From positions 203,428 through 267,427 of the forward strand of contig NZ_LXTT01000026.1 in NCBI RefSeq assembly GCF_001683915.1: a stretch of 64,000 nt of DNA, given 5' to 3'. The notes beneath the pieces are model-generated. The model was given only the letters and a program-made list of their open reading frames with translations. It ran no database searches and was not told where the DNA came from. The DNA is from Allomuricauda sp. CP2A. GTDB lineage: Bacteria; Bacteroidota; Bacteroidia; Flavobacteriales; Flavobacteriaceae. This document shows positions 42,060 to 50,525 of the stretch, piece by piece. Positions within the stretch are counted from its first letter, which is position 1; each line of letters opens with the position of its first letter. The position numbers and the translations under genes are program-made.

Positions 42060-42281
42060 TAAGTTAATCAATGGTCCCAGTGCTCTTTTTTGTGGTCCCC
42101 AGTCCAAAAGTCTCTGGAAAAACTGAGGCAGTATCTTGTTCCACCAGTTGCAAGGAGGAAACCAATGGTGCCCAATTTTGGTAGCGGTAGCGTTGTGCCT
42201 TGTGGGGTCTATCTTTTCTTCCAGGGAAAGTCTTGAAGTCAAATCGGTTGTATGCTTGAATATTGATTTGAAAAACTTCAT
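42060..42281 (-). pseudogene. Remnant of a GH3 beta-xylosidase/glucosidase N-terminus
   Basis: Read on the minus strand from ATG 42281, the frame gives TSRLSLEEKI (codons at about 42233), then FPPCNWWNK (N at 42149). These match the GH3 N-terminal hallmarks 'SRLTLEEKI' and 'IPAYNWWNE'. After that, the other frame (42091-42132) reads TASVFPETFGLGTT, matching 'ATVFPQAIGLAATW' of GH3 xylosidases. So a deletion plus frameshift separate two motifs that are about 10 residues apart in intact enzymes. Nothing of the catalytic domain beyond remains. It lies between uxaC and its presumed promoter. A GH3 beta-xylosidase would be the natural missing partner of this xylan locus. Confidence 0.6.
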
Positions 42282-42346
42282 GGTTTGATTTTGATACGTA
42301 TGGTTTTTATAAAATTGCTTTAAATTTCGTAAAAATATCGATTTTT

Positions 42347-42358
42347 GCAATCGATTGC
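42347..42358. promoter_or_regulatory. LacI-type operator 3 (perfect palindrome)
   Basis: GCAATCGATTGC, a perfect 12-bp palindrome in the divergent region between uxaC (minus) and the alpha-glucuronidase operon (plus). A weaker copy, GCAATTGATTGA, lies at 42406-42417, 59 bp away, a spacing that could allow looping. Confidence 0.7.
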
Positions 42359-42405
42359 GTTAAACATTTTGTTAATCTATGAATTTTTTACTTATTTTAC
42401 TCGGT

Positions 42406-42417
42406 GCAATTGATTGA
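42406..42417. promoter_or_regulatory. Weaker LacI-type half-conserved site 3b
   Basis: GCAATTGATTGA matches 10 of 12 positions of operator 3 and lies 41 bp before the alpha-glucuronidase ATG. Confidence 0.4.
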
Positions 42418-42457
42418 TTTACCAATTAATCGATTTTTTTTTGTCAAATCCTAAACT

Positions 42458-44641
42458 ATGAAACACTCCACAAAGTTGAAAATAACATATTTTTTTGGCA
42501 TTTTCCTGTTTGTTTCCGTTACATCCTTTTCAATGTCAAACGGATACGAACTCTGGCTAAATTACAACAAGATTACCGATGAGGACGTATTAAAAGAATA
42601 TCGCTCCAATATTCAAGCAGTTTCTTTGGTAGGAACCAGTGGCACCCATCTGGCCATAAAAAAAGAATTGCAGATGGGGCTTGAAGGATTGTTGGACACC
42701 AAAGTGGTTTTTGAAAACTATAATAATGGAACAGGCAACCAATTGATAGTTTCAACATACGATGACCTGCCCCAAGATTTTAGGAACATTGTTAAAGTAG
42801 AGGGCCTTACCAAAGAAGGGTATATCATCAAAACCGTGCAAATGGATGGCAAATCCTATGTTGTGGTGTCTTCAAAAGAAGATGTTGGTCTCCTTTATGG
42901 GAGCTTCCATTTTCTAAGATTGTTGAAGATGCACACTTCTCTAGCGAACATCGATATTACGGAAATACCCAAAGTGGATATTAGGGTGTTGAACCATTGG
43001 GACAATATGGATCGGACCGTTGAACGCGGTTACGCCGGGTTTTCCATATGGAATTGGCACACCTTGCCCGGTTACATTGACCAAAGGTATATAGATTATG
43101 CCCGCGCAAATGCTTCGGTGGGCATCAACGGAACAGTCCTGACCAATGTGAATGCCAATGCACTGATATTGACACCGCACTATCTGGAAAAGGTAAAAGC
43201 CTTGGCCGAAGTTTTTCGGCCGTATGGCATAAAAGTTTATTTAACGGCACGTTTCTCAGCACCGATTGAGATTGGAGGATTGGAGACCGCCGACCCCCTT
43301 GATCCAGATGTGATCCAGTGGTGGAAAGATAAAACCAAGGAAATTTACACCGTGATTCCAGATTTTGGCGGGTTTTTGGTAAAGGCCAATTCCGAAGGGC
43401 AGCCTGGGCCACAGAACTACGGCAGGAGCCATTTGGATGGGGCAAACCTTCTTGCCGATGCCTTGGAGCCCCATGGAGGATTGGTCATCTGGCGTGCTTT
43501 TGTCTATTCGGAGCATGACCCTACGGATAGGGCAAAACAGGCTTATTCTGAATTCATTCCAGAAGACGGTAAATTTAAGGACAATGTGTTGCTACAGGTT
43601 AAAAATGGAGCCATTGACTTTCAGCCCAGAGAGCCTTTTCATCCCATGTTCGGGGCCATGCCCAATACCCCTCTGATGATGGAATTTCAGATTACTAAGG
43701 AGTACTTGGGGTTTGCCACCCATTTGGCATTCTTGCCCAAACTCTATGAAGAAGTGTTGAAGTCGGATACCTATAGAAAGGGAAAGGGGTCATTGGTGGC
43801 CAAGGTGATAGATGGTTCTTTGGACAATAAAAAGCTTTCCGGTATGGCCGGAGTATCCAATGTGGGTACAGACATCAATTGGACGGGACATCCTTTTGGC
43901 CAGGCAGATTGGTATGGGTTTGGACGATTGGCCTGGGATCCTTACATGGATTCCGAAGCTATTGCCGATGAATGGCTCCGTGTCACCTTTACCAATGATG
44001 AAAAGTTTGTGGATCCCGTTAAAAAGATGATGATAGAATCCAGGGAGGCCGTTGTCAATTACATGAACCCGCTTGGATTGCACCATATTTTTGATACGGG
44101 GCACCATTACGGTCCCGGACCATGGGTGGGCAATCTTTCAAGGCCAGAATGGAATCCGGTGTATTACCACAAAGCAGACAGCGAGGGGGTAGGATTCGAT
44201 AGAACAAAAACAGGCAGTGATGCACTGTCGCAATATGCCCCGGAAGTGGAAGAAATGTTCACACATCTGGAAACCTGCCCTGAAGAATACTTGTTGTGGT
44301 TTCATCATTTGCCATGGGACTATACCTTAAAAAATGGAAGGACCCTTTGGGATGGTTTGGGGTTGAAATATCAAGAAGGCGTAGATCAGGTTCGTGATAT
44401 GATCAAGACCTGGAAGGCCATGGAACCCCACGTTGATGATTTGCGTCATCATCAGGTTTCCATGCTATTGGAGATACAGCTAAAAGAGGCCATATGGTGG
44501 AAAGATGCTTGCATGCTTTACTTCCAGACCTTCTCAAACATGGATTTTCCTAAGGAAATGGAGGCCCCAGAACACACATTGGAATATTATAAATCATTGA
44601 AATTTCCATACGCACCGGGTATCCGGCCAAGATGGAATTAA
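42458..44641 (+). CDS. GH67 alpha-glucuronidase (periplasmic)
   Basis: 727 residues with N-terminal signal peptide (about 1-25). GH67 removes (4-O-methyl)glucuronic acid from the terminal xylose of aldouronic acids. N-terminal domain 2 of GH67 is about 30-170, the TIM barrel about 175-490 and a helical C-terminal domain follows. Catalytic acid E313 (KANSEGQPGP), D387 (NGAIDFQPREPF) and E415 (FQITKEYLG) have the same spacing (74 and 28) as the known E/D/E set of the family (73 and 28). It heads the operon with the SDR, uxuA, xylanase, esterase and CE15 genes, under operator 3. Confidence 0.96.
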   Translation: MKHSTKLKITYFFGIFLFVSVTSFSMSNGYELWLNYNKITDEDVLKEYRSNIQAVSLVGTSGTHLAIKKELQMGLEGLLDTKVVFENYNNGTGNQLIVSTYDDLPQDFRNIVKVEGLTKEGYIIKTVQMDGKSYVVVSSKEDVGLLYGSFHFLRLLKMHTSLANIDITEIPKVDIRVLNHWDNMDRTVERGYAGFSIWNWHTLPGYIDQRYIDYARANASVGINGTVLTNVNANALILTPHYLEKVKALAEVFRPYGIKVYLTARFSAPIEIGGLETADPLDPDVIQWWKDKTKEIYTVIPDFGGFLVKANSEGQPGPQNYGRSHLDGANLLADALEPHGGLVIWRAFVYSEHDPTDRAKQAYSEFIPEDGKFKDNVLLQVKNGAIDFQPREPFHPMFGAMPNTPLMMEFQITKEYLGFATHLAFLPKLYEEVLKSDTYRKGKGSLVAKVIDGSLDNKKLSGMAGVSNVGTDINWTGHPFGQADWYGFGRLAWDPYMDSEAIADEWLRVTFTNDEKFVDPVKKMMIESREAVVNYMNPLGLHHIFDTGHHYGPGPWVGNLSRPEWNPVYYHKADSEGVGFDRTKTGSDALSQYAPEVEEMFTHLETCPEEYLLWFHHLPWDYTLKNGRTLWDGLGLKYQEGVDQVRDMIKTWKAMEPHVDDLRHHQVSMLLEIQLKEAIWWKDACMLYFQTFSNMDFPKEMEAPEHTLEYYKSLKFPYAPGIRPRWN

Positions 44642-44657
44642 TCTTATAAACACATTA

Positions 44658-45398
44658 ATGGACAAAAAAGTAGCCATAGTAACCGGAGGTAATTCGGGAT
44701 TGGGTTTGGCAACCGCAAAGAAGTTTTGCGATAACGGAATAAAAACTTACATCATTGGCAGGACAAAGGACCGGACAGAAGAAGCTTGTAAACAACTAGG
44801 AGAAAATGCCGTCCCGGTGATTTTTGATTTGACCCACCTTGAAGGCATTCCCGGAATGGTCGAGGATATTTTTAAAAAAGAAGGGCATATTGATGTTTTG
44901 GTGAACAATGCCGGAATCAATCTAAAGAAAGAATTTATCGAAGTAACCGATGCCGAATTCGAGCAAATCATCAAAACCAATGTGTTCAGTGTATTTGCCA
45001 TTAGCCGGGAAGTGGTCAAAAAAATGAAGGAGACCGGAGGGGGTAGCATTGTGAACATCAGTTCCATGGCGGCCCAGTACGGTATGCCCAAAGTGATCGC
45101 CTATTCAGCCAGTAAAACGGCCATTGAGGGGATGACCCGCGCCATGGCGGTGGATTTGGCCCAATATAACATTAGGACCAACTGTATTGCGCCTGGTTTC
45201 ATAAAAACCAAAATGACGGCCAAGGCACTCGACTCCGACCCACCCCGTAAAGAAAAAGTGTTCTCAAGAACCCCAATGGGGAAAATGGGAATGCCAGAGG
45301 ATATAGCCGATGCAGTTTATTTCCTCGCTTCGGATGAGGCCAAATTTGTTACAGGAACCGTTCTCCCAGTTGACGGTGGAAATAGTATAGGATTTTGA
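44658..45398 (+). CDS. SDR oxidoreductase, probable fructuronate reductase
   Basis: 246 residues. TGGNSGLG cofactor motif (9-16), NNAG (83-86), catalytic S136, Y149, K153 (YSASK). Placed between the glucuronidase gene and uxuA, it takes the position of UxuB and probably reduces D-fructuronate to D-mannonate with NAD(H). Classical UxuB is a larger, unrelated polyol dehydrogenase; SDR replacements are known. A gluconate- or KduD-type activity is the alternative. The stop is two bases before the uxuA ATG. Confidence 0.88.
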   Translation: MDKKVAIVTGGNSGLGLATAKKFCDNGIKTYIIGRTKDRTEEACKQLGENAVPVIFDLTHLEGIPGMVEDIFKKEGHIDVLVNNAGINLKKEFIEVTDAEFEQIIKTNVFSVFAISREVVKKMKETGGGSIVNISSMAAQYGMPKVIAYSASKTAIEGMTRAMAVDLAQYNIRTNCIAPGFIKTKMTAKALDSDPPRKEKVFSRTPMGKMGMPEDIADAVYFLASDEAKFVTGTVLPVDGGNSIGF

Positions 45399-45400
45399 GC

Positions 45401-46585
45401 ATGAATGCCAACGATATGATGAAAATGCAACAGACCATGCGGTGGTATGGTCCCCATGATGCCATTACATTGGCTGATATTCGGCAGTGTGGGGTCACCG
45501 GAATTGTTACGGCCCTACATCAAATACCCGTTGGTGAAGTTTGGGAAGTCGAGGATATCAAAGAAAGGCAACAAATCATTCGTGATGAGGGATTGGAGTG
45601 GACTGTGATTGAAAGCCTGCCCGTTCATGAAGACATCAAACGAAAGGGAGGCGATTATCAAAAATATATCGCTAACTATAAAAAGAGTTTGGAGAACATC
45701 GCCCAATGTGGTCTAAAGGTGGTTGCATACAATTTTATGCCCATTTTGGATTGGGTGCGAACAGACCATGCCTATCAGAACATTGATGGGACCAAGGCAC
45801 TTTTGTTTGATGAAAGGGCCTTTATCTATTTTGATGTGTTCCTGTTGCAAAGGCCAGGGGCAGAATCGGACTATTCAAAAGAAAAATTGGATGAGGCTAG
45901 GGCTTACGGGAACACCTTGGGTGAAGTAGACCGACAAAAATTGTACAAAAATGTGCTTTTGGGCCTCCCCGGCAGTGATGAAAGTTTCACCAAGGAAAAA
46001 GTGTTGGAATTGTTGGGAGACTACAAAGGAATCAATGATGATGACCTGAGAAAGAACCTGATTCATTTTTTATCGGAAGTGGCTCCAGTGGCTGAGAAAT
46101 TGGGGATTCAATTGGCCATCCATCCAGATGACCCACCATTTTCGGTATTGGGCTTGCCCCGGGTCGTATCCACCGAAGATGACCTTGATTCCATTTTTAA
46201 GGCAGTGCCCACCAACGCCAATGGGCTTTGTTATTGTACAGGGTCGTTGGGCGCAAATCCGAACAACAACCTTCTTCGGATCATTGAACAACATGGAGAC
46301 CGTATCCATTTTTTGCATTTAAGAAATGTAAAGCGGGAGGAGGGCAAACGGTTTAGGGAGTCCGAACACCTCAATGGGGACAATCCCATGGAAGCCATTG
46401 TGGAACAGCTTTTATTGTTGATGCAGAGGAACAAAAAAAATCTTCCCATGCGACCCGATCATGGCTTTTTGCATTCTTTTGAGCGGGAAGAAAAATATCC
46501 CGGGTATTCCTTGATCGGCAGGTTGAAAGGTTTGGCCGAGATCAGGGGATTGGAGCAAGGAATCGCCTATAAACTAAACAAATAA
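45401..46585 (+). CDS. uxuA: Mannonate dehydratase
   Basis: About 394 residues; ATG at 45401 was chosen, two bases after the SDR stop, over a TTG at 45395. UxuA converts D-mannonate to 2-keto-3-deoxy-D-gluconate with a divalent metal. Hallmarks: MRWYGPHDAITLADIRQ (about 13-29), ITEALHQIPVGEVW-like TALHQIPVGEVW (about 35-46), LAIHPDDPPFSVLGLPRVVS (about 227-246), LCYCTGSLGANPNN and MRPDHGFLHSFERE near the C-terminus with the metal ligands. The stop overlaps the next start by one base. KDG kinase and aldolase are not in the window. Confidence 0.96.
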   Translation: MNANDMMKMQQTMRWYGPHDAITLADIRQCGVTGIVTALHQIPVGEVWEVEDIKERQQIIRDEGLEWTVIESLPVHEDIKRKGGDYQKYIANYKKSLENIAQCGLKVVAYNFMPILDWVRTDHAYQNIDGTKALLFDERAFIYFDVFLLQRPGAESDYSKEKLDEARAYGNTLGEVDRQKLYKNVLLGLPGSDESFTKEKVLELLGDYKGINDDDLRKNLIHFLSEVAPVAEKLGIQLAIHPDDPPFSVLGLPRVVSTEDDLDSIFKAVPTNANGLCYCTGSLGANPNNNLLRIIEQHGDRIHFLHLRNVKREEGKRFRESEHLNGDNPMEAIVEQLLLLMQRNKKNLPMRPDHGFLHSFEREEKYPGYSLIGRLKGLAEIRGLEQGIAYKLNK

Positions 46586-47742
46586 TGAAGATTGTAAAGG
46601 GTTCAATCATATTGATTTTTGGGCTGCTCACTGGTTGCAGTTCTGGAAGCGATGATGGTGGTGGCCCTAGTGATAACCCTGATTCTGGTGCCACGGATGA
46701 TGATGTGCCCGCAGAAGATCCATTTTTGTACGATGCCACCGACAATTTGAAGGATGTTGCAAGCTTTCCCGTTGGAAACATTGTTTCGGCAAGTAAACTG
46801 GCATCCACATCGGGGGACAACACAACTTTCAAACAGATTTTGAACCAGGAATACAATAGCATAACGGCTGAAAACGACATGAAAATGGCCAATATCTTCA
46901 CTGGTGCCGACACCTATGATTTTAGTGATGGCGATGCCATTGTGGCCTATGCCAAGGAAAATGGGTTGAAGGTACATGGCCATGCATTGATTTGGCATCA
47001 ATCCATACCTGGTTGGTTGAACAGTTTTGCAGGCACTGATGATGAATTTGAAGCCCAAATAGAGGGATATGTAAAAGCAACGGTGGCCCATTTTGCTGAA
47101 GCAAAAGATGATGGAGGAAATCCAATAGTGGCCTCTTGGGATGTGGTCAACGAATATTTTGACGGGTCTTCAATACGAAGCACACTTTTTACCCAACGCA
47201 TGGGCAACGATTACCACAAGAAGGTTTTTCAATGGGCCAGGGAGGCCGACCCAGATGTGAGACTGTTCTATAATGATTACAATATTGCAGGTGAAGTGGG
47301 TAAAAGAAATGCCATCATCAGTATGGTAAACGATTTTGAGGCCAATACTATTCCCATTGATGGTATTGGTATGCAAATGCACCTGAACCATGACTGGCCT
47401 TCTTCGGATTTGCCCATTTCCATCCAAGATATAGCCAATACAGGTCTGCTGGTACATATATCGGAGTTGGATGTAAAGGTCAATTATAATGATGATATCA
47501 CATCGTTTACAGAAGAAAGGGCCATTGCCCAGGAATTCCAATACCAAAGAGCAGGGTACTATTATACCACTATTGTGCCACCGGCACAGCAATTTGGATT
47601 GACCTTATGGGGTTTTAGAGATCAGGACAGTTGGCTGTATGATGGTGGCTCGGATTGGCCCTTACTGTATGATAATGATTTTAATACGAAGATTTCCCAC
47701 AGGGGATTGGTGGCAGGCCTAAACGGGGAAGATCCAGAATAA
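46585..47742 (+). CDS. GH10 endo-1,4-beta-xylanase lipoprotein
   Basis: 385 residues. Lipobox LLTGC with Cys18, followed by SSGSDDGGG, an acidic Ser/Gly stretch of the kind used for export to the cell surface in Bacteroidota. A linker (about 19-45) leads to a GH10 barrel with acid/base E190 (WDVVNEY) and nucleophile E294 (ISELDV), plus GHALIWHQS and the WGFRDQDSWL signature. It probably attacks xylan at the outside of the cell, while the secreted paralogue at 30802 acts in the periplasm. The start codon overlaps the uxuA stop (TAATG). Confidence 0.95.
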   Translation: MKIVKGSIILIFGLLTGCSSGSDDGGGPSDNPDSGATDDDVPAEDPFLYDATDNLKDVASFPVGNIVSASKLASTSGDNTTFKQILNQEYNSITAENDMKMANIFTGADTYDFSDGDAIVAYAKENGLKVHGHALIWHQSIPGWLNSFAGTDDEFEAQIEGYVKATVAHFAEAKDDGGNPIVASWDVVNEYFDGSSIRSTLFTQRMGNDYHKKVFQWAREADPDVRLFYNDYNIAGEVGKRNAIISMVNDFEANTIPIDGIGMQMHLNHDWPSSDLPISIQDIANTGLLVHISELDVKVNYNDDITSFTEERAIAQEFQYQRAGYYYTTIVPPAQQFGLTLWGFRDQDSWLYDGGSDWPLLYDNDFNTKISHRGLVAGLNGEDPE

Positions 47743-47765
47743 AACAAATAACTATGCAAAAATCA

Positions 47766-47810
47766 AAAGACCATGATGGAGTTTTTATACATTTTCATCA
47801 TGGTTTTTTG
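47766..47810 (+). terminator. Hairpin with T-run inside the xylan operon
   Basis: AAAAGACCATGATG (to 47778) pairs with CATCATGGTTTTTT (47796-47809) across a 17-base AT-rich loop. It lies in the 91-bp gap between the lipoprotein xylanase and the esterase fusion and may attenuate the downstream half of the operon. Confidence 0.5.
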
Positions 47811-47833
47811 TTTTTGAAACCAAAAAGAACCGT

Positions 47834-50524
47834 ATGAAAATTAGTAAGCAGTCATTGCTCTTGGCATGTTTCATGATTTCTGTTTTGGGGAATGCCCAAA
47901 TTAAACTTCCCAGACTCATAAGTGATGGTGTGGTATTGCAGCGAGACGACAAAATCAAGATTTGGGGATGGGCATCACCCAATGAAAAAGTGGAGATGTC
48001 CCTCAAGGGAAAAACGTATAAAACCACTGCCGACCAAAGTGGAAATTGGTCCATTCAATTGGCTCCACAAAAAGCCGGGGGTCCCTACAGCATAACGTTC
48101 AAAGGAAAGAATGAGGTTGCGGTAAAGGATGTTCTTTTTGGGGATGTTTGGCTCGGTGCCGGGCAGTCCAACATGGTCACGCCCATAGAGCGGGTCAAGG
48201 AAAAATACCCAGATGAGGTGGCCAACGCCAACTATCCGGAAATTCGGAATTTCTTTATCCCAACCCTAAAAAGTGTAACCGGACCGGAGAAAGATTTGCC
48301 TTCCGGGGAATGGAAACCAGCTGTGACCGGAGATATTATGCAAATGGGGGCGGTCACCTATTTTTTTGCCAAAGACCTCTATGAAAAGTATCATGTTCCC
48401 ATCGGAATCATCAATGCAAGTGTAGGGGGTACGCCCATCGAGTCTTGGATCAGCGAAGATGGTTTTAAGGAATTTCCCAAGGATTTGGCAACCATCCAAA
48501 AGAACAAGGACGAAGACTATACCAGTCAATTCACCACAAGGCCAGCATCTGCGGATGTTCAACCCGAAGTCAAGGACAAGGGTCTGACAGCTTCTACCAA
48601 ATGGTATGAAAATGCATATCAACCCAAAGGGTGGAACAATTATTACATCCCCGGATTCTGGGAAGATCAAGGCTTGAGAAACTTGAACGGGGTGGTTTGG
48701 TTCCGAAGGGAATTGGAAATTCCTGATGCTTTGGTAGGGGCCGAAGCCAAGCTTTTTATGGGCCGGATTGTGGATGCCGATGAGGTATATGTCAATGGCA
48801 CCAAAATAGGGAACATTACCTATCAATACCCGCCACGGAGATATACGGTGCCCAAAGGTGTACTGAAGAAGGGCAAAAACTTGATTGTGGTGCGGGTCAC
48901 CAATTCTGGGGGCAAAGGAGGCTTTGTTCCTGATAAAAATTATGAACTCACGGCAAATGGTATCAGTGTTGATCTAAAGGGTGAATGGCAGTACAAGGTT
49001 GGAGAGGTCTTTAAACCTATTCAAAGAGGTAGAAGAGGGGGATTCAACCAATTTTGGGAACAAAACCAACCCACAGCACTGTATAATGCCATGGTGGCTC
49101 CATTGACCAATATGTCGGTTAAAGGAATGTTGTGGTACCAAGGCGAATCCAATACGGGAAACCCAAAACCATACGAGGATTATTTAAAAGCGTTGGTCAA
49201 GGATTGGAGGGATCAATTCAATGCACCCAACGCCCCTTTTTTATGGGTGCAATTGGCCAATTTTCAAGATGTGGATTACCTCCCTACGGAGAGCAACTGG
49301 GCAGAACTCCGTTTTTCCCAGTTTAAGGCACTTTCGGTACCCAATACGGCCATGGCCGTTGCCATAGATTTGGGGGAATGGAATGATATCCATCCGCTGA
49401 ACAAGGAAGATGTGGGCAAACGCTTGGCTCTGGGGGCCTTAAAATTGGCGTATGGGGAAGATGTGGTGCATTCCGGACCCATTTTCAAATCATCAAAAAT
49501 TCAGGGGAGTAAAATAATGTTGCATTTTGATTCCGTGGGCAGCGGATTGGTTTCCATTGATGAGGAACCGTTGCATCGATTTGAAATTGCCGGGGAAGAC
49601 CAAGAATTTGTGTGGGCCAATGCCCAAATAGTGGGAAACACGGTTGTGGTGGAAAGCGATGAGGTGCCCAATCCCGCTTATGTGCGCTATGCCTGGGCTG
49701 ATAATCCAAGGGGAGCCAATCTCTACAATAACGAAGGATTGCCCGCATCACCCTTTCAAAATTTTGATGAGGAAGAACTGAACAAATTGCCTTGGCAAGG
49801 TAAAAAAGCTGCTGTTATCCTAACGTATGATGATGCCTTGAACGTGCATTTGGACAATGTGGTCCCATTGTTGGATTCACTGAACTTGAAGGGAACCTTC
49901 TATGTGTCCACCTATTCCGAAGCCTTCCGAAATCGCTTAAGGGATTGGAAGAGCATTACCTGGAATGGCCACGAATTGGCCAACCATACCATTTTTCACC
50001 CCTGTATTGGGAAGGAAAGCAGACCGTGGGTAAATGAAAATTACGATATGGCCACCTACACCGTTGAACGAATGGTGGATGAAATCAAAATCAACAATAC
50101 CCTTTTGGAAGCTTTGGACGGCAAAAAAGAAAGAACCTTTGCGTATACCTGTGGAGATTTCACTGTAAACGGGGATGACTTTTTCATTGATGAACTCAAA
50201 GATGAACTACTGGCGGCCCGTGCAGTACGCTCTGAAATGCACACCATTGATGAGGTGGATATTTACAGTATGGACAGCTATGCCATTGTGGATGCCAGTG
50301 GTGAGGAAATGATTGAAATGGTGAAAAAGGCTGTTGAGACCAATTCGCTGCTTATCTTTCTTTTTCACGGTGTAGGAGGGGAGCATTCCATGAACGTATC
50401 CTTAAAAGCCCACAAAGAATTATTGGAATACCTAAAACAACATGATGGTGAAGTGTGGACCGCACCGCTCATTGATGTTGTAAAAAATATAAAAACATAT
50501 CAATCCCAGACAAAAGCAAAATAA
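47834..50524 (+). CDS. SGNH/CE6-like esterase fused to a CE4 polysaccharide deacetylase
   Basis: 896 residues with signal peptide (1-21). The N-terminal part (about 25-640) is a sialate-O-acetylesterase/CE6-like SGNH hydrolase: DVWLGAGQSNM with nucleophile S112, a galactose-binding-like insertion (about 275-375, VWFRRELEIPDAL, YVNGTKIGNI), and MLWYQGESNTG. The C-terminal part (about 655-890) is a NodB/CE4 domain: TYDD with D666-D667, and the metal-binding H718-x3-H722 (NHTIFHP). This combines two acetyl-xylan esterase types in one polypeptide, which would deacetylate xylan for the neighbouring GH10 enzymes. The gene is one base from the CE15 gene. Confidence 0.9.
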   Translation: MKISKQSLLLACFMISVLGNAQIKLPRLISDGVVLQRDDKIKIWGWASPNEKVEMSLKGKTYKTTADQSGNWSIQLAPQKAGGPYSITFKGKNEVAVKDVLFGDVWLGAGQSNMVTPIERVKEKYPDEVANANYPEIRNFFIPTLKSVTGPEKDLPSGEWKPAVTGDIMQMGAVTYFFAKDLYEKYHVPIGIINASVGGTPIESWISEDGFKEFPKDLATIQKNKDEDYTSQFTTRPASADVQPEVKDKGLTASTKWYENAYQPKGWNNYYIPGFWEDQGLRNLNGVVWFRRELEIPDALVGAEAKLFMGRIVDADEVYVNGTKIGNITYQYPPRRYTVPKGVLKKGKNLIVVRVTNSGGKGGFVPDKNYELTANGISVDLKGEWQYKVGEVFKPIQRGRRGGFNQFWEQNQPTALYNAMVAPLTNMSVKGMLWYQGESNTGNPKPYEDYLKALVKDWRDQFNAPNAPFLWVQLANFQDVDYLPTESNWAELRFSQFKALSVPNTAMAVAIDLGEWNDIHPLNKEDVGKRLALGALKLAYGEDVVHSGPIFKSSKIQGSKIMLHFDSVGSGLVSIDEEPLHRFEIAGEDQEFVWANAQIVGNTVVVESDEVPNPAYVRYAWADNPRGANLYNNEGLPASPFQNFDEEELNKLPWQGKKAAVILTYDDALNVHLDNVVPLLDSLNLKGTFYVSTYSEAFRNRLRDWKSITWNGHELANHTIFHPCIGKESRPWVNENYDMATYTVERMVDEIKINNTLLEALDGKKERTFAYTCGDFTVNGDDFFIDELKDELLAARAVRSEMHTIDEVDIYSMDSYAIVDASGEEMIEMVKKAVETNSLLIFLFHGVGGEHSMNVSLKAHKELLEYLKQHDGEVWTAPLIDVVKNIKTYQSQTKAK

Positions 50525-50525
50525 C

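Noticed and set aside
42282..42350. Upstream extension of the GH3 remnant frame
   Set aside because: It runs through operator 3 and has no similarity to GH3; the remnant is taken from the ATG at 42281.
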